Shown here piece by piece: positions 23,460 to 31,076 of a stretch of DNA of 43,636 nucleotides. This stretch comes from Actinomycetota bacterium (GTDB taxonomy: Bacteria; Actinomycetota; Nitriliruptoria; Nitriliruptorales; Nitriliruptoraceae), in the NCBI GenBank assembly GCA_019347575.1, contig JAHWKY010000035.1, forward strand, positions 1 through 43,636. The letters run 5' to 3'. How positions within the stretch are numbered: position 1 is the first letter of the stretch; the number at the start of each line of letters is the position of its first letter. The translations under genes were made by a program, and so were the position numbers. Below the pieces are notes generated by a model, which saw nothing but the letters and a program-made list of their open reading frames with translations, was not told the DNA's origin and ran no database searches.

Positions 23460-24562
23460 CCGACCTCGACCTGCGCCGCGCGGGCGCCATCGGCCTGCTC
23501 GTCACCGCCGTGCTGACGGCGATCACGGTCAGCTTCGGCGGTCTGCGCCTGTTCGAGTCGCGCTGGGACCTGACCGCCGAGTTCACGGACGGCGCGGGCC
23601 TCACGGTGGGCTCGCCGGTGCGGGTCGCGGGTGTCCGCGTGGGACAGGTCGAGGCGATCGAGCGCATCCCCGAGGCCGGCACGGTGCAGGTCGCGATGTC
23701 CATCGACTCCGACGTCGGCATCTCGCAGGCGGCGACGGCGTCGATCCGCCTCCGGAGCCTGCTGGGCGCCAAGTACGTGGCCATCTCCGACCCTGCACAG
23801 GGGCCGCGGCTCGCCGACGGCGGCCTCGTGCCGTTGAGCCGGACCGAGACCCCGGTGGACATCGACCAGCTGCTGCAGACCCTCGGCCGCAGCGCGCAAC
23901 CCATCGACACGGACGCCATCAACCGCTTCGTGTCCGCGTTCGCGAGCGGGCTCGAGGGCCACGGCGACCAGCTGGGTGCGCTCATCGAGGACATCGGGGC
24001 GCTCGCCGAGGTCCTCGCCGAGCGGTCCCAGGACCTCGACCGGCTGATGGAGACCTCGGAGCAGCTGCTGGCGGCCGTGGACAGCCGACGCGACGAGCTC
24101 GCCGGCAGCGTCGAGGACCTCGCGGTGGTGTTCGGGGCGCTCGAGGAACGGCGGGCCGACCTCGAGGGTCTGGTGGAGGGCATCCGCGGTCTCGACGAGC
24201 ACCTCACCCCGCTCCTGGACGAGAACGAGGACGCGCTCGCCACCGCGCTCGGTGACCTGCGCACGGTCGTGACCGTGCTCGACGAGCAGCGTGGCCGCAT
24301 CGACCTCGCGCTCGACCAGCTACCCGTCCTCGCGCGCCGCTTCACCGACCTGACCGACGACGGACCGTGGATCAACGTGTTCTTCGTCGGCATCGTCCCG
24401 TTCCCCTACCCCTCCCAGCCGGTCCTCGTCGGCGACGAGGGCGGGTTGCCGAACTTCTGGCTGGACGACCCCGGCGTCACGCCGGACACGGAGGTCGGGG
24501 GCACGCGCCTGGAGTGGCACGACCCCGAAGGGCCGCCGCCACCGGAGGACTACCCCGGATGA
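23456..24562 (+). CDS. Mce family protein, third of six
   Basis: Encodes 368 residues from GTG 23456. The anchor AGAIGLLVTAVLTAITVSFG is followed by the Mce domain (GLTVGSPVRVAGVRVGQVEA, then IRLRSLLGAKYVAIS). The helical section has regular DL/DE heptads such as ALAEVLAERSQDLDRLMET. The end includes a hydrophobic and aromatic stretch NVFFVGIVPFPYPSQPVLVG and a Pro-rich tail. It sits in the MceC position. Confidence 0.9.
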   Translation: MTDLDLRRAGAIGLLVTAVLTAITVSFGGLRLFESRWDLTAEFTDGAGLTVGSPVRVAGVRVGQVEAIERIPEAGTVQVAMSIDSDVGISQAATASIRLRSLLGAKYVAISDPAQGPRLADGGLVPLSRTETPVDIDQLLQTLGRSAQPIDTDAINRFVSAFASGLEGHGDQLGALIEDIGALAEVLAERSQDLDRLMETSEQLLAAVDSRRDELAGSVEDLAVVFGALEERRADLEGLVEGIRGLDEHLTPLLDENEDALATALGDLRTVVTVLDEQRGRIDLALDQLPVLARRFTDLTDDGPWINVFFVGIVPFPYPSQPVLVGDEGGLPNFWLDDPGVTPDTEVGGTRLEWHDPEGPPPPEDYPG

Positions 24563-25770
24563 GCGCGCTGAACCCTCGTCTGATCGCGACCCTCGTGGCC
24601 GCCGCGGTCGCGTCCCTGCTGCTCCTGACGCAGGGCGCCGACGGGGCCGACCCGCTGCGCCCCGACCGCCTCGAGGTCGTGCTCGAGCTGCCACGCGCCA
24701 TCGGGCTCTACGTAGGCGACGAGGTCCGGGTCGACGGTGTGGCCGCCGGCGAGGTCAGCGAGCTGCAGACGCGCCCCGACCACGTCCGCGTCCGGCTGAC
24801 GCTGCACGATGTGGCACTGGCCGCTGATGCCCGTGCCACGGTCGGCCTGGCGTCGCTGATCGGCGAGCGCTACGTCGAGATCGGGCCCGCGTGGACGGGT
24901 GAGGGGCCGCGGCTCGAGGATGGCGCGACGCTGTCGGGGGACGCCGTCGCGGTGCCCCTCGAGCTGTCCGAGGTGCTCACCGAGGTCGACCGAGTGGCCG
25001 GCGAGATCGACGCCGACGCGATGGCGAGGCTGGTCGGCGAGTTCGCCGACGCGCTGCGGGGACGCAGCGACGTCATCGCGCGGGGCGTCGAGGACCTCGC
25101 GCGCGTCAGCCAGGTCGTGTCGTCTCGCGCCGAGGAGCTCGACCACACGTTGGTCGCCCTCGACCGGATCGTGACCGTGCTGGCCGATCGCGACCGGCAG
25201 CTGGTCCAGCTCGCCGAGGGCACCGCGGTCGTCTCCGAAGCGCTGCTCGCCCAGGAGGGAGCGCTCGGGGCGGCGATCGAGGGGCTCGACTCCACGCTCG
25301 GCGAGCTCGCGCAGTTCATCGAACGCAACGGCGACGTCCTCACCGACATCGTCGAGCGCTTCGCCCGGGTCGGCCACGTCCTCGACGCGCACCGGGACGA
25401 CTTCGGTGTGGTCGTCGACGAGCTCCCGTTCTTCTCGTACGGCTTCATCCGAGCCATCCAGAACGAGGGCGACCGCTGGTACGTGGTCAACAAGCCGCGC
25501 GGGATCCTGTTCCAACCCTACGGCCCACCGCCCAACTCGGGGCCGGGGTCGCCGGAGTGGGAGCCGCTGCCCCGCATCTACCACACCGAGGACTCGCCGG
25601 CCCGCCCGCTGGTGCCGTGGGAGCTCGACCTCACCGGGCCGACCGGCCCGGGTCCGCTGCTGCCGTCGCTGCGCATCGGCCCCGACGGCGCCGAGACCCT
25701 CGAGGAGGACGCGGACCGTGATCACGCCCCGGGCGACGACGACCCCTACGACGGGAAGGAGTCACCATGA
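24559..25770 (+). CDS. Mce family protein, fourth of six
   Basis: Encodes 403 residues from ATG 24559; an upstream extension of the frame belongs to the previous gene. The anchor LIATLVAAAVASLLLLTQ precedes the Mce domain (IGLYVGDEVRVDGVAAGEVS, LASLIGERYVEIGPAW). Helical heptads continue to FGVVVDELPFFSYGFIRAIQ. A proline-rich, acidic C-terminus follows (about 70 residues). It occupies the MceD position and overlaps its neighbours by four bases on each side. Confidence 0.9.
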   Translation: MSALNPRLIATLVAAAVASLLLLTQGADGADPLRPDRLEVVLELPRAIGLYVGDEVRVDGVAAGEVSELQTRPDHVRVRLTLHDVALAADARATVGLASLIGERYVEIGPAWTGEGPRLEDGATLSGDAVAVPLELSEVLTEVDRVAGEIDADAMARLVGEFADALRGRSDVIARGVEDLARVSQVVSSRAEELDHTLVALDRIVTVLADRDRQLVQLAEGTAVVSEALLAQEGALGAAIEGLDSTLGELAQFIERNGDVLTDIVERFARVGHVLDAHRDDFGVVVDELPFFSYGFIRAIQNEGDRWYVVNKPRGILFQPYGPPPNSGPGSPEWEPLPRIYHTEDSPARPLVPWELDLTGPTGPGPLLPSLRIGPDGAETLEEDADRDHAPGDDDPYDGKESP

Positions 25771-26858
25771 GCGTGACGACGCTGCGTCGGCTCATCGCGG
25801 GCGCGCTGATGACGATCGTGGCGATCGCTGCCACCGTGTGGTGGTCATCGAGCCGCGAGCCCACGACGACCTACCACGCGCTTTTCGCCGACGCGTCCGA
25901 GCTCGTCCCGCGTCACGACGTGCGCATCAACGACGTCGTGGTTGGGGCCGTCGACGAGGTCGCGCTCGACGGCCTCGCGGCGCGGGTCACCTTCCACGTT
26001 GACGCCGGGATCGATCTCCCCGCCGCGTCGCACGCCACCATCCGCCAGGCCAGCCTGCTCGGTGACCGGTTCGTGGAGCTGGTCCCTGAGGGAGAGGGCC
26101 AGCTCCAGGCCGGTACGACCATCCCGCTCGAGCGCACCCGTCGGGCCAGCGACCTCGAGACCATCGTCTCGTCGGGCTCGGTGTTCGCGTCGTCGCTGGG
26201 GACCGACACCCTGAACCGGATGCTCCACGCGGCGGACGAGGCGTTCGGATCCGACCCCGACGCCTTGGGCCGGCTCATCGACCGCGGCGGAGAGGCGGCA
26301 CGGGCCTACCTCGAGGTCGGCGCCGACCTCGATGCGACGATCGATCGTCTCGCTGACCTCGCCGTCGCCTACGCCCCGCGGACCCAACGCCTCGCCGACG
26401 CGGTAGACCGCGCCGTCGGCGGGCTTGACACGCTGGCCAGCCACGGTGACGACCTCGCGCGCTTCACGACCGAGCTGAGCGCGATGACCAGCGCTGTCTC
26501 CGAGGTGCTCGAGCACAACGAGGCAGCTCTGCTGACGTTCGGGACACAGCTGCGTCAGGTCTTGGGCGAGGCGGTTGAGACCCTCCCCGAGATCGCTCGC
26601 GGCACGCAGGCCCTGTACGACTTCAACGCGTCCTGGGCCTGCATCGTTGACGGCCACTACCTCAACCAGGCGTTCGTTCTCATCCCGGAGGCCGCCAGCA
26701 TCGACTACGGGCCGGGCCACTGTGACCCCGAGGAGGGCAGCACCGGCCGCGACATGGGTGGGCAGTGGGCCGTCCCGTTCGACGACCCGCCCCGCCCGCT
26801 GCACTCACCGAGCCCCGGCCCGCCGACCGAGTCGCCCTCACCGGGAGGTCGGCCGTGA
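25767..26858 (+). CDS. Mce family protein, fifth of six
   Basis: Encodes 363 residues from ATG 25767, preceded by GGGAAGGAG. The anchor LIAGALMTIVAIAATVWWSS is at residues 9-28. The Mce domain shows LVPRHDVRINDVVVGAVDEV and IRQASLLGDRFVELVPEGE. In mycobacteria the fifth Mce protein (MceE) is a lipoprotein; no lipobox cysteine is present here. Near the C-terminus is a segment with single cysteines (SWACIVDGHYLNQAFVLIPE and GHCDPEE), then a Pro-Ser tail. Confidence 0.9.
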   Translation: MSVTTLRRLIAGALMTIVAIAATVWWSSSREPTTTYHALFADASELVPRHDVRINDVVVGAVDEVALDGLAARVTFHVDAGIDLPAASHATIRQASLLGDRFVELVPEGEGQLQAGTTIPLERTRRASDLETIVSSGSVFASSLGTDTLNRMLHAADEAFGSDPDALGRLIDRGGEAARAYLEVGADLDATIDRLADLAVAYAPRTQRLADAVDRAVGGLDTLASHGDDLARFTTELSAMTSAVSEVLEHNEAALLTFGTQLRQVLGEAVETLPEIARGTQALYDFNASWACIVDGHYLNQAFVLIPEAASIDYGPGHCDPEEGSTGRDMGGQWAVPFDDPPRPLHSPSPGPPTESPSPGGRP

Positions 26859-28069
26859 AGCTGCGCTGGAGGAGCCTGGTCAACCTCGCCGTCGTGGTCG
26901 CGCTCGGTGTCGTCGCGGTCGGATGGATGGCGGTCGACCTCGTGGAGGTCGGACCCTTCAGCGACGACCCCGTCACCGTGACCGTTGCGCTGCCGGAGAC
27001 GGGCGGGGCGCTACCCGGCGCCGAGGTCACCTACCTCGGCGTGCGCATCGGCTCGGTCGAGCAGGCCACCGTCGCCGACGACGGGGTTGAGCTCACCCTG
27101 GCGGTCGCACCCGACGGTCCGGTCGCCCGGGACCTGCGCGCCGACGTGCGGCAGAAGACCTCGCTCGGCGAGCCCTACGTGGACCTATCGCCGGTGGAGC
27201 CGGGCGCGCCGACGGTGGCACGCGACGAGCTGGCCGGGACCCACATCCCCGCCGACCGGACCTCGGTACCCCCGGAGCTGGGCGACCTGCTGCGCCGCGC
27301 CGACCGGCTCTTCGGGGCGATCGACCCCGACGACCTGCAGGTCGTCGCCGACGCGGGTGCGGAGCTGGCGGACCGGGAGGGCGAGCTGCGGACCATCTTC
27401 GAGGGTGTGGGCGATCTCGGGTCGGTCCTCGAGTCACGACGCGACGAGTACGCCCACCTGCTGTCCTCGGCTGCTGGGCTCACCGCCACGCTGCGCAGCC
27501 ACCGCGACGCCCTGGAGCGTGCGCTCGCTGGCGGGGCCGACCTGGCCACCGTCCTCGCGGAGCACCGCCAGGCGCTCGGGGATGGCTTGTCCGCGGCGGC
27601 ACGGCTCGGTGCCTCCGGATCGGATCTGCTCGCCGCCATCGAGGACGACATCGACGGGCTGCTCGCCGGCCTCGACGCCAGCACCCACACCCTCGCGGTC
27701 CGGCCGACCAAGGTGCACGAGATCCTGATCCACACGCCCGACATGGTGGCCCTGATCGGCAAGACCTTCGATGACAACGCGGCGTGGTCGTCGACGCAGG
27801 GACTGAACATCCCCTACTTCCCCACCTACAGCCTGCCGATGACCGGGCACGGGCTGCGCCTGGATAAGATCTACCTGCCCGAGGTGATCCGTCGCGTCGA
27901 GTTGGACTTCCGCGACTCCAACCCCTCGTTCCTGCTGAGTCCCGAGGAGTCCGCCGCGCTCGCCCTCGGCGAGCGTGACGCCGACAACCTGCTCGCCGAG
28001 GTGATCCACGACCTCGCCACCGCCTGCGCGGACGACCCCGCCCGACGCCACTGCCCGACCCGTGACTAG
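26855..28069 (+). CDS. Mce family protein, sixth of six
   Basis: Encodes 404 residues from GTG 26855; the frame is open further upstream inside the previous gene. The anchor LVNLAVVVALGVVAVGWMAV leads to the Mce domain (LPGAEVTYLGVRIGSVEQAT, VRQKTSLGEPYVDLSPVEPG). Helical repeats around residues 150-290 precede a C-terminal part with two cysteines (TACADDPARRHC). This is the MceF position and the last gene before a strong hairpin at 28080-28120, so the operon spans 19575-28069. Confidence 0.9.
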   Translation: MKLRWRSLVNLAVVVALGVVAVGWMAVDLVEVGPFSDDPVTVTVALPETGGALPGAEVTYLGVRIGSVEQATVADDGVELTLAVAPDGPVARDLRADVRQKTSLGEPYVDLSPVEPGAPTVARDELAGTHIPADRTSVPPELGDLLRRADRLFGAIDPDDLQVVADAGAELADREGELRTIFEGVGDLGSVLESRRDEYAHLLSSAAGLTATLRSHRDALERALAGGADLATVLAEHRQALGDGLSAAARLGASGSDLLAAIEDDIDGLLAGLDASTHTLAVRPTKVHEILIHTPDMVALIGKTFDDNAAWSSTQGLNIPYFPTYSLPMTGHGLRLDKIYLPEVIRRVELDFRDSNPSFLLSPEESAALALGERDADNLLAEVIHDLATACADDPARRHCPTRD

Positions 28070-28079
28070 CGTGGTCGCG

Positions 28080-28120
28080 CTAGGAGGGCTGTGCGCCACA
28101 GTTGCGCACAGGCCTCCTAG
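28080..28120. terminator. Bidirectional terminator after the mce operon
   Basis: CTAGGAGG-G-CTGTGCGC pairs with GCGCACAG-G-CCTCCTAG around the 7-base loop CACAGTT: 16 base pairs with one internal G-G mismatch. It sits 11 bp after the last mce stop. The stop codon of the convergent Mce-associated gene lies inside its right arm, so it can terminate both strands. Confidence 0.75.
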
Positions 28121-28617
28121 AGGACCTGGACGCTGGTGACCTTCGGTGACGGGTCACCCGAGACCGTCACCAGCATCCCGACCCGGACCAGCTGAGGCTC
28201 GCCCGGTTCTTCGTCCTCGTTGAGGGAGGCGACCTGTTGGGTGACCACGACCAGGAAGACGATGCGGTCATCGAGGACGCGCTGGACGGTGGGGCCTGCG
28301 GTGATCTCCCCGAGGCTGACGCGGCGGGCGGAGCGGACGTCGTCGATGAAGTCGGGCCCCATGGCGGCGCGGAACTCGTCGACGAAACCGGCGTCCCCGA
28401 ACGACAGGATCCGGGTGACGTCGTCCTCCACCCGCCGGAAGTCGAAGGTCGTGACGGCGACGGCGAACTCCTCGACGAGGTCGACGCTGGCGGGCGGGGC
28501 GTCGGGAAGCTCGGCCGGCCCGCTGACCAGGGCGACGGCCTCGACGGTGACGACGCCGGCGAGGACGAGGATCACCGCGGCGGCGGCGAGGGGGTGGCGG
28601 ACGAGGCGGGCGATCAC
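28117..28617 (-). CDS. Mce-associated membrane protein, first
   Basis: Encodes 166 residues from ATG 28617 on the minus strand. The N-terminal anchor PLAAAAVILVLAGVVTVEAV is followed by a domain of the Mce-associated (Mas) kind, a SnoaL/NTF2-like fold: VEEFAVAVTTFDFRRVEDDV, then ILSFGDAGFVDEFRAAMGPD, and a beta-rich end VFLVVVTQQVASLNEDEEPG. In mycobacteria such proteins stabilise or assist Mce complexes. It converges on the mce operon and is divergent from a second member; the two starts are about 20 bp apart. Confidence 0.7.
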   Translation of the reverse strand: MIARLVRHPLAAAAVILVLAGVVTVEAVALVSGPAELPDAPPASVDLVEEFAVAVTTFDFRRVEDDVTRILSFGDAGFVDEFRAAMGPDFIDDVRSARRVSLGEITAGPTVQRVLDDRIVFLVVVTQQVASLNEDEEPGEPQLVRVGMLVTVSGDPSPKVTSVQVL

Positions 28618-28638
28618 CGCCGCACCGTAACCCGTCGC

Positions 28639-29109
28639 GTGCTCGTGCTCTGGACCATCTCCGGTGTCCTGGCGGTCGTGGCTGCGCTCCTCGGCGTGCT
28701 CCTGCTACGACAGCCACCCAGCGAGGTCGAGCGGCGCGACGAGGTCGCGGCGGTGTCGGAACGGTTCGTGCTCGCGCTCACCAGCTACGACCACGCCGCT
28801 CTCGACGAGCAACGTGACGCCGTGCTCGCGCTGGCCACGGGATCGTTCGCCGACGACTACGCCGAGACGTTCGGCGCGGCGGAGCTGCGCACCGCGCTGA
28901 TCGAGACCGAGTCGGTCGCGCGGGGCGAGGTCGCGGTAGGGCCGCTGCTGGCGACCCTCGAGGACACGCGGGCGCGGACCTTCACGGTCGTGGAGCAGAC
29001 GGTGCGGTCCAACGAGGTCGATGGACCCCAGACCCGCCAGCTTCGTGTCGAGCTGACGTTGGTGGATACCCCCGACGGCTGGCGCGTCGACGCCGTCGCG
29101 GTCACCTGA
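28639..29109 (+). CDS. Mce-associated membrane protein, second
   Basis: From GTG 28639 it encodes 156 residues. The anchor VLVLWTISGVLAVVAALLGV is followed by a Mas-like domain: VAAVSERFVLALTSYDHAAL, LATGSFADDYAETFGAAELR, and the strand-rich end TFTVVEQTVRSNEVDG. The domain plan equals that of the divergent neighbour. The start is uncertain because the codon at the expected position (28627) is GTA. GTG 28594 is an alternative that would overlap the neighbour. Its 3' end overlaps the DUF2786 gene by eight bases, tail to tail. Confidence 0.65.
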   Translation: MLVLWTISGVLAVVAALLGVLLLRQPPSEVERRDEVAAVSERFVLALTSYDHAALDEQRDAVLALATGSFADDYAETFGAAELRTALIETESVARGEVAVGPLLATLEDTRARTFTVVEQTVRSNEVDGPQTRQLRVELTLVDTPDGWRVDAVAVT

Positions 29110-30148
29110 ACGGAGCCTTGTGAGGGTGAGGATCCGTCGGTGTGCCGCTCTGCTCGGCGATGACCGACAGAACCGCGGCGGGATCCTCGCCTTCGAGCGG
29201 CGCCGCGAGCGACACGTCGGCGAGGTCCGCGCACACGGTGCCGGCGTGCCAACCCTCGGCGTCGGTCGCGGATGGGGCGAACGCGCGCATCTCGGGGAAC
29301 GCCGCCGCGGCGGCCGCCCGCGTGGCTTCTTCGCGGGCGGCGAGCAGGGGCACGAGGGCGGTCGAGGTGTCCGCGCCGGCAGCGGTCACGGTCGCTTCGA
29401 CCGTGGCCCGCAGCCGCTGGGCGATGCGCACCGCGAACGCGACCAGGAAGGAGCGCCGGAACCGGCGGGTACGGCTGCGGCCGTCACGGTCGCGCTTGGG
29501 CCCCGCGCGACGCAACGCCGCGGTCGCCTGGACCAGCAGCGAGGTGTACAGCTCGTCGACCGCGTCGAGCTCGCCGTCGAAGCCGAACACGGTCGCGAAT
29601 CCCAGCTCCTTGGACCACACGGCGGAGCAGCCGTTCGCGTCCGCGATGCCGTGGAGGAGCGCCGCCTTCGCGTCGGTGTAGGGATCGTCGACGCCCACGC
29701 GGCGTCCGACGGGTCGCTCCTCGTCGCGGCCACCGTCGGCGAGCACCGCACGGTCGATGCGGTGGCGGGCCATCAGCTCCTGGGCCTTGGCCGTGAACGC
29801 ATCGGCTTCGGCCTCGAAGGTGGTCGCCTCGGCCTTGGCCAGCAGCGCCCGGACCTTCGCGAGCACGCTCGTCGGCATCGATCCGAGTGCGACCGGCGAC
29901 GTCCGGCTCCACGCGGATGGTGGATCGACGAGCCGAGGGAGCGACGGCAGACGCTCGAGCACCGCGAGGACCGCACCGCCGTGAGAACGGTCACCTCCCA
30001 AGAGTCGTCGAGCTGCACGAGGTAAGGGCGGTAGGGGTCCCACCATCGGGCGGCCTCGAGGTCGTCGAGCGAAGTCCTGCCGTTCCATCAACGCCGCGGC
30101 GGCGGCGCGGCGCTCGTCGGGAGCACCGGGACCGGGCGGTGGCGGCAC
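29102..30148 (-). CDS. DUF2786 protein, probably double-frameshifted
   Basis: As one frame from GTG 30148 it has 348 residues. Residues about 91-132 are the DUF2786 domain (VLAKVRALLAKAEATTFEAE then FTAKAQELMARHRID). The C-terminal 200 residues are conserved-looking, with LHGIADANGCSAVWSKELGF and SFLVAFAVRIAQRL. Residues 27-55 use codons rare in this DNA, including TTA and CTA, while the neighbouring frame there reads LDDLEAARWWDPYRPYLVQL then DDSWEVTV with normal codons. Two opposite frameshifts near 30070 and 29983 would explain this. The role of DUF2786 proteins is unknown. Confidence 0.6.
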   Translation of the reverse strand: MPPPPGPGAPDERRAAAAALMERQDFARRPRGRPMVGPLPPLPRAARRLLGGDRSHGGAVLAVLERLPSLPRLVDPPSAWSRTSPVALGSMPTSVLAKVRALLAKAEATTFEAEADAFTAKAQELMARHRIDRAVLADGGRDEERPVGRRVGVDDPYTDAKAALLHGIADANGCSAVWSKELGFATVFGFDGELDAVDELYTSLLVQATAALRRAGPKRDRDGRSRTRRFRRSFLVAFAVRIAQRLRATVEATVTAAGADTSTALVPLLAAREEATRAAAAAAFPEMRAFAPSATDAEGWHAGTVCADLADVSLAAPLEGEDPAAVLSVIAEQSGTPTDPHPHKAPFR

Positions 30149-30252
30149 GGGGACCTCGGCATCGGCTCGGGGCGCAGCCTACGAGTCGTTCCGCCTACCT
30201 GGAACGCGGCGCCGAGGTTGACGGGGTGTGGCGCGGTGGCGTTGACTGCGTG

Positions 30253-30272
30253 ACCTGACACGGGCGTCAGGT
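30253..30272. promoter_or_regulatory. Inverted repeat before the carotenoid-type gene
   Basis: ACCTGAC and GTCAGGT form a perfect 7-bp inverted repeat around ACGGGC, ending 16 bases before the GTG at 30289. TTGACT just upstream (30242-30247) may be a -35 hexamer, but no good -10 is seen. A dimeric repressor site is a reasonable guess. Confidence 0.35.
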
Positions 30273-30288
30273 TCATCGGAGTCGAGGC

Positions 30289-31065
30289 GTGACCGAGGTC
30301 GTGGGCACCTTCGTGGGGCGCTGGTACGTCACGCTGCTCGGCGCGGTCTTCGTGTGGCGCGCGGTCCGCGACCTCGGCTGGCGACGGACGCTGCTCTACC
30401 TCGGGCTCGCGGTGGGAGTCGGGGCGCTGGCCGAGAACGGGTCGGTGCACCTCGGCATCCCCTACACCAGCTACGAGTTCGCCCCCGAGCTGCGGGGCGA
30501 GGAGCTGTTCATCGGCGACGCCCCGCTCATGGTGGCGCTGTCGTACGCGTTCATGGGCTACTTCGCCTACGCGAGCGGGCGCCTTCTGGCGAGTGGGCCG
30601 TGGCGCACGCGCGGACGGAAGGTCTGGCACGAGTACCTGCTCGGCGTGATGCTCGCCGTCTGGGCCATCTGGCTGTTCGACCCTATCGCCCGGCTCGGCG
30701 ACCGCTGGTTCCTCGGCGAGGTGTTCGCCTACGACGGGCCAGGCTTCTGGTTCGGCCTGCCGCTGGCGAGCCAGCTCGGGTTCACGCTCACCTCCGCGAT
30801 CCTGGTCGGGATGCTGACGTGGCTCGGCCGCGACCAGGAGGACCGCCCCGTCGCCAGCTGGATCGATCACCCCCACGTGATCGCGCTGGTCACCTACCAC
30901 GCGCAACTGCTGTGGCTCGGCATCACCGCGATCGTGCTCGACGAGACCGAGCTGGGCGGGGCGGCGCTGCTGATGTGGGTGCCCGCTGCGGCGGTGACCG
31001 CGGTGACGTGGAGCAACCTGCGCGCGGCGCGCCCTGCCCGCGCCGTCGGGCAGGATGCGGGCTGA
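30289..31065 (+). CDS. Carotenoid biosynthesis-like membrane protein (DUF422 type)
   Basis: Encodes 258 residues from GTG 30289 with about seven hydrophobic segments. The motif order (ENGSVHLGIPYTSYEFAPEL, then IGDAPLMVALSYAFMGYFAY, then FDPIARLGDRW) resembles the DUF422/CruF-like family of carotenoid 1,2-hydratases and related membrane enzymes, which carry conserved acidic residues before a G-x-P-x-x-x-Y segment. The similarity is from pattern only. It lies 11 bp before the aldehyde dehydrogenase, so the three following genes probably form one operon. Confidence 0.5.
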   Translation: MTEVVGTFVGRWYVTLLGAVFVWRAVRDLGWRRTLLYLGLAVGVGALAENGSVHLGIPYTSYEFAPELRGEELFIGDAPLMVALSYAFMGYFAYASGRLLASGPWRTRGRKVWHEYLLGVMLAVWAIWLFDPIARLGDRWFLGEVFAYDGPGFWFGLPLASQLGFTLTSAILVGMLTWLGRDQEDRPVASWIDHPHVIALVTYHAQLLWLGITAIVLDETELGGAALLMWVPAAAVTAVTWSNLRAARPARAVGQDAG

Positions 31066-31076
31066 CGGAGGACGCC

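Noticed and set aside
28237-28638. 134-codon extension of the second Mce-associated protein
   Set aside because: It lies antisense to the first Mce-associated gene and is a run of Asp, Gly and Glu without structure. The membrane anchor starts near 28639.
30354-31076. A 241-codon N-terminal extension of the aldehyde dehydrogenase
   Set aside because: This part overlaps the carotenoid-type membrane gene in another frame and is Arg/Ala-rich noise. GTG 31077 has GGAGGA and begins the normal family N-terminus.
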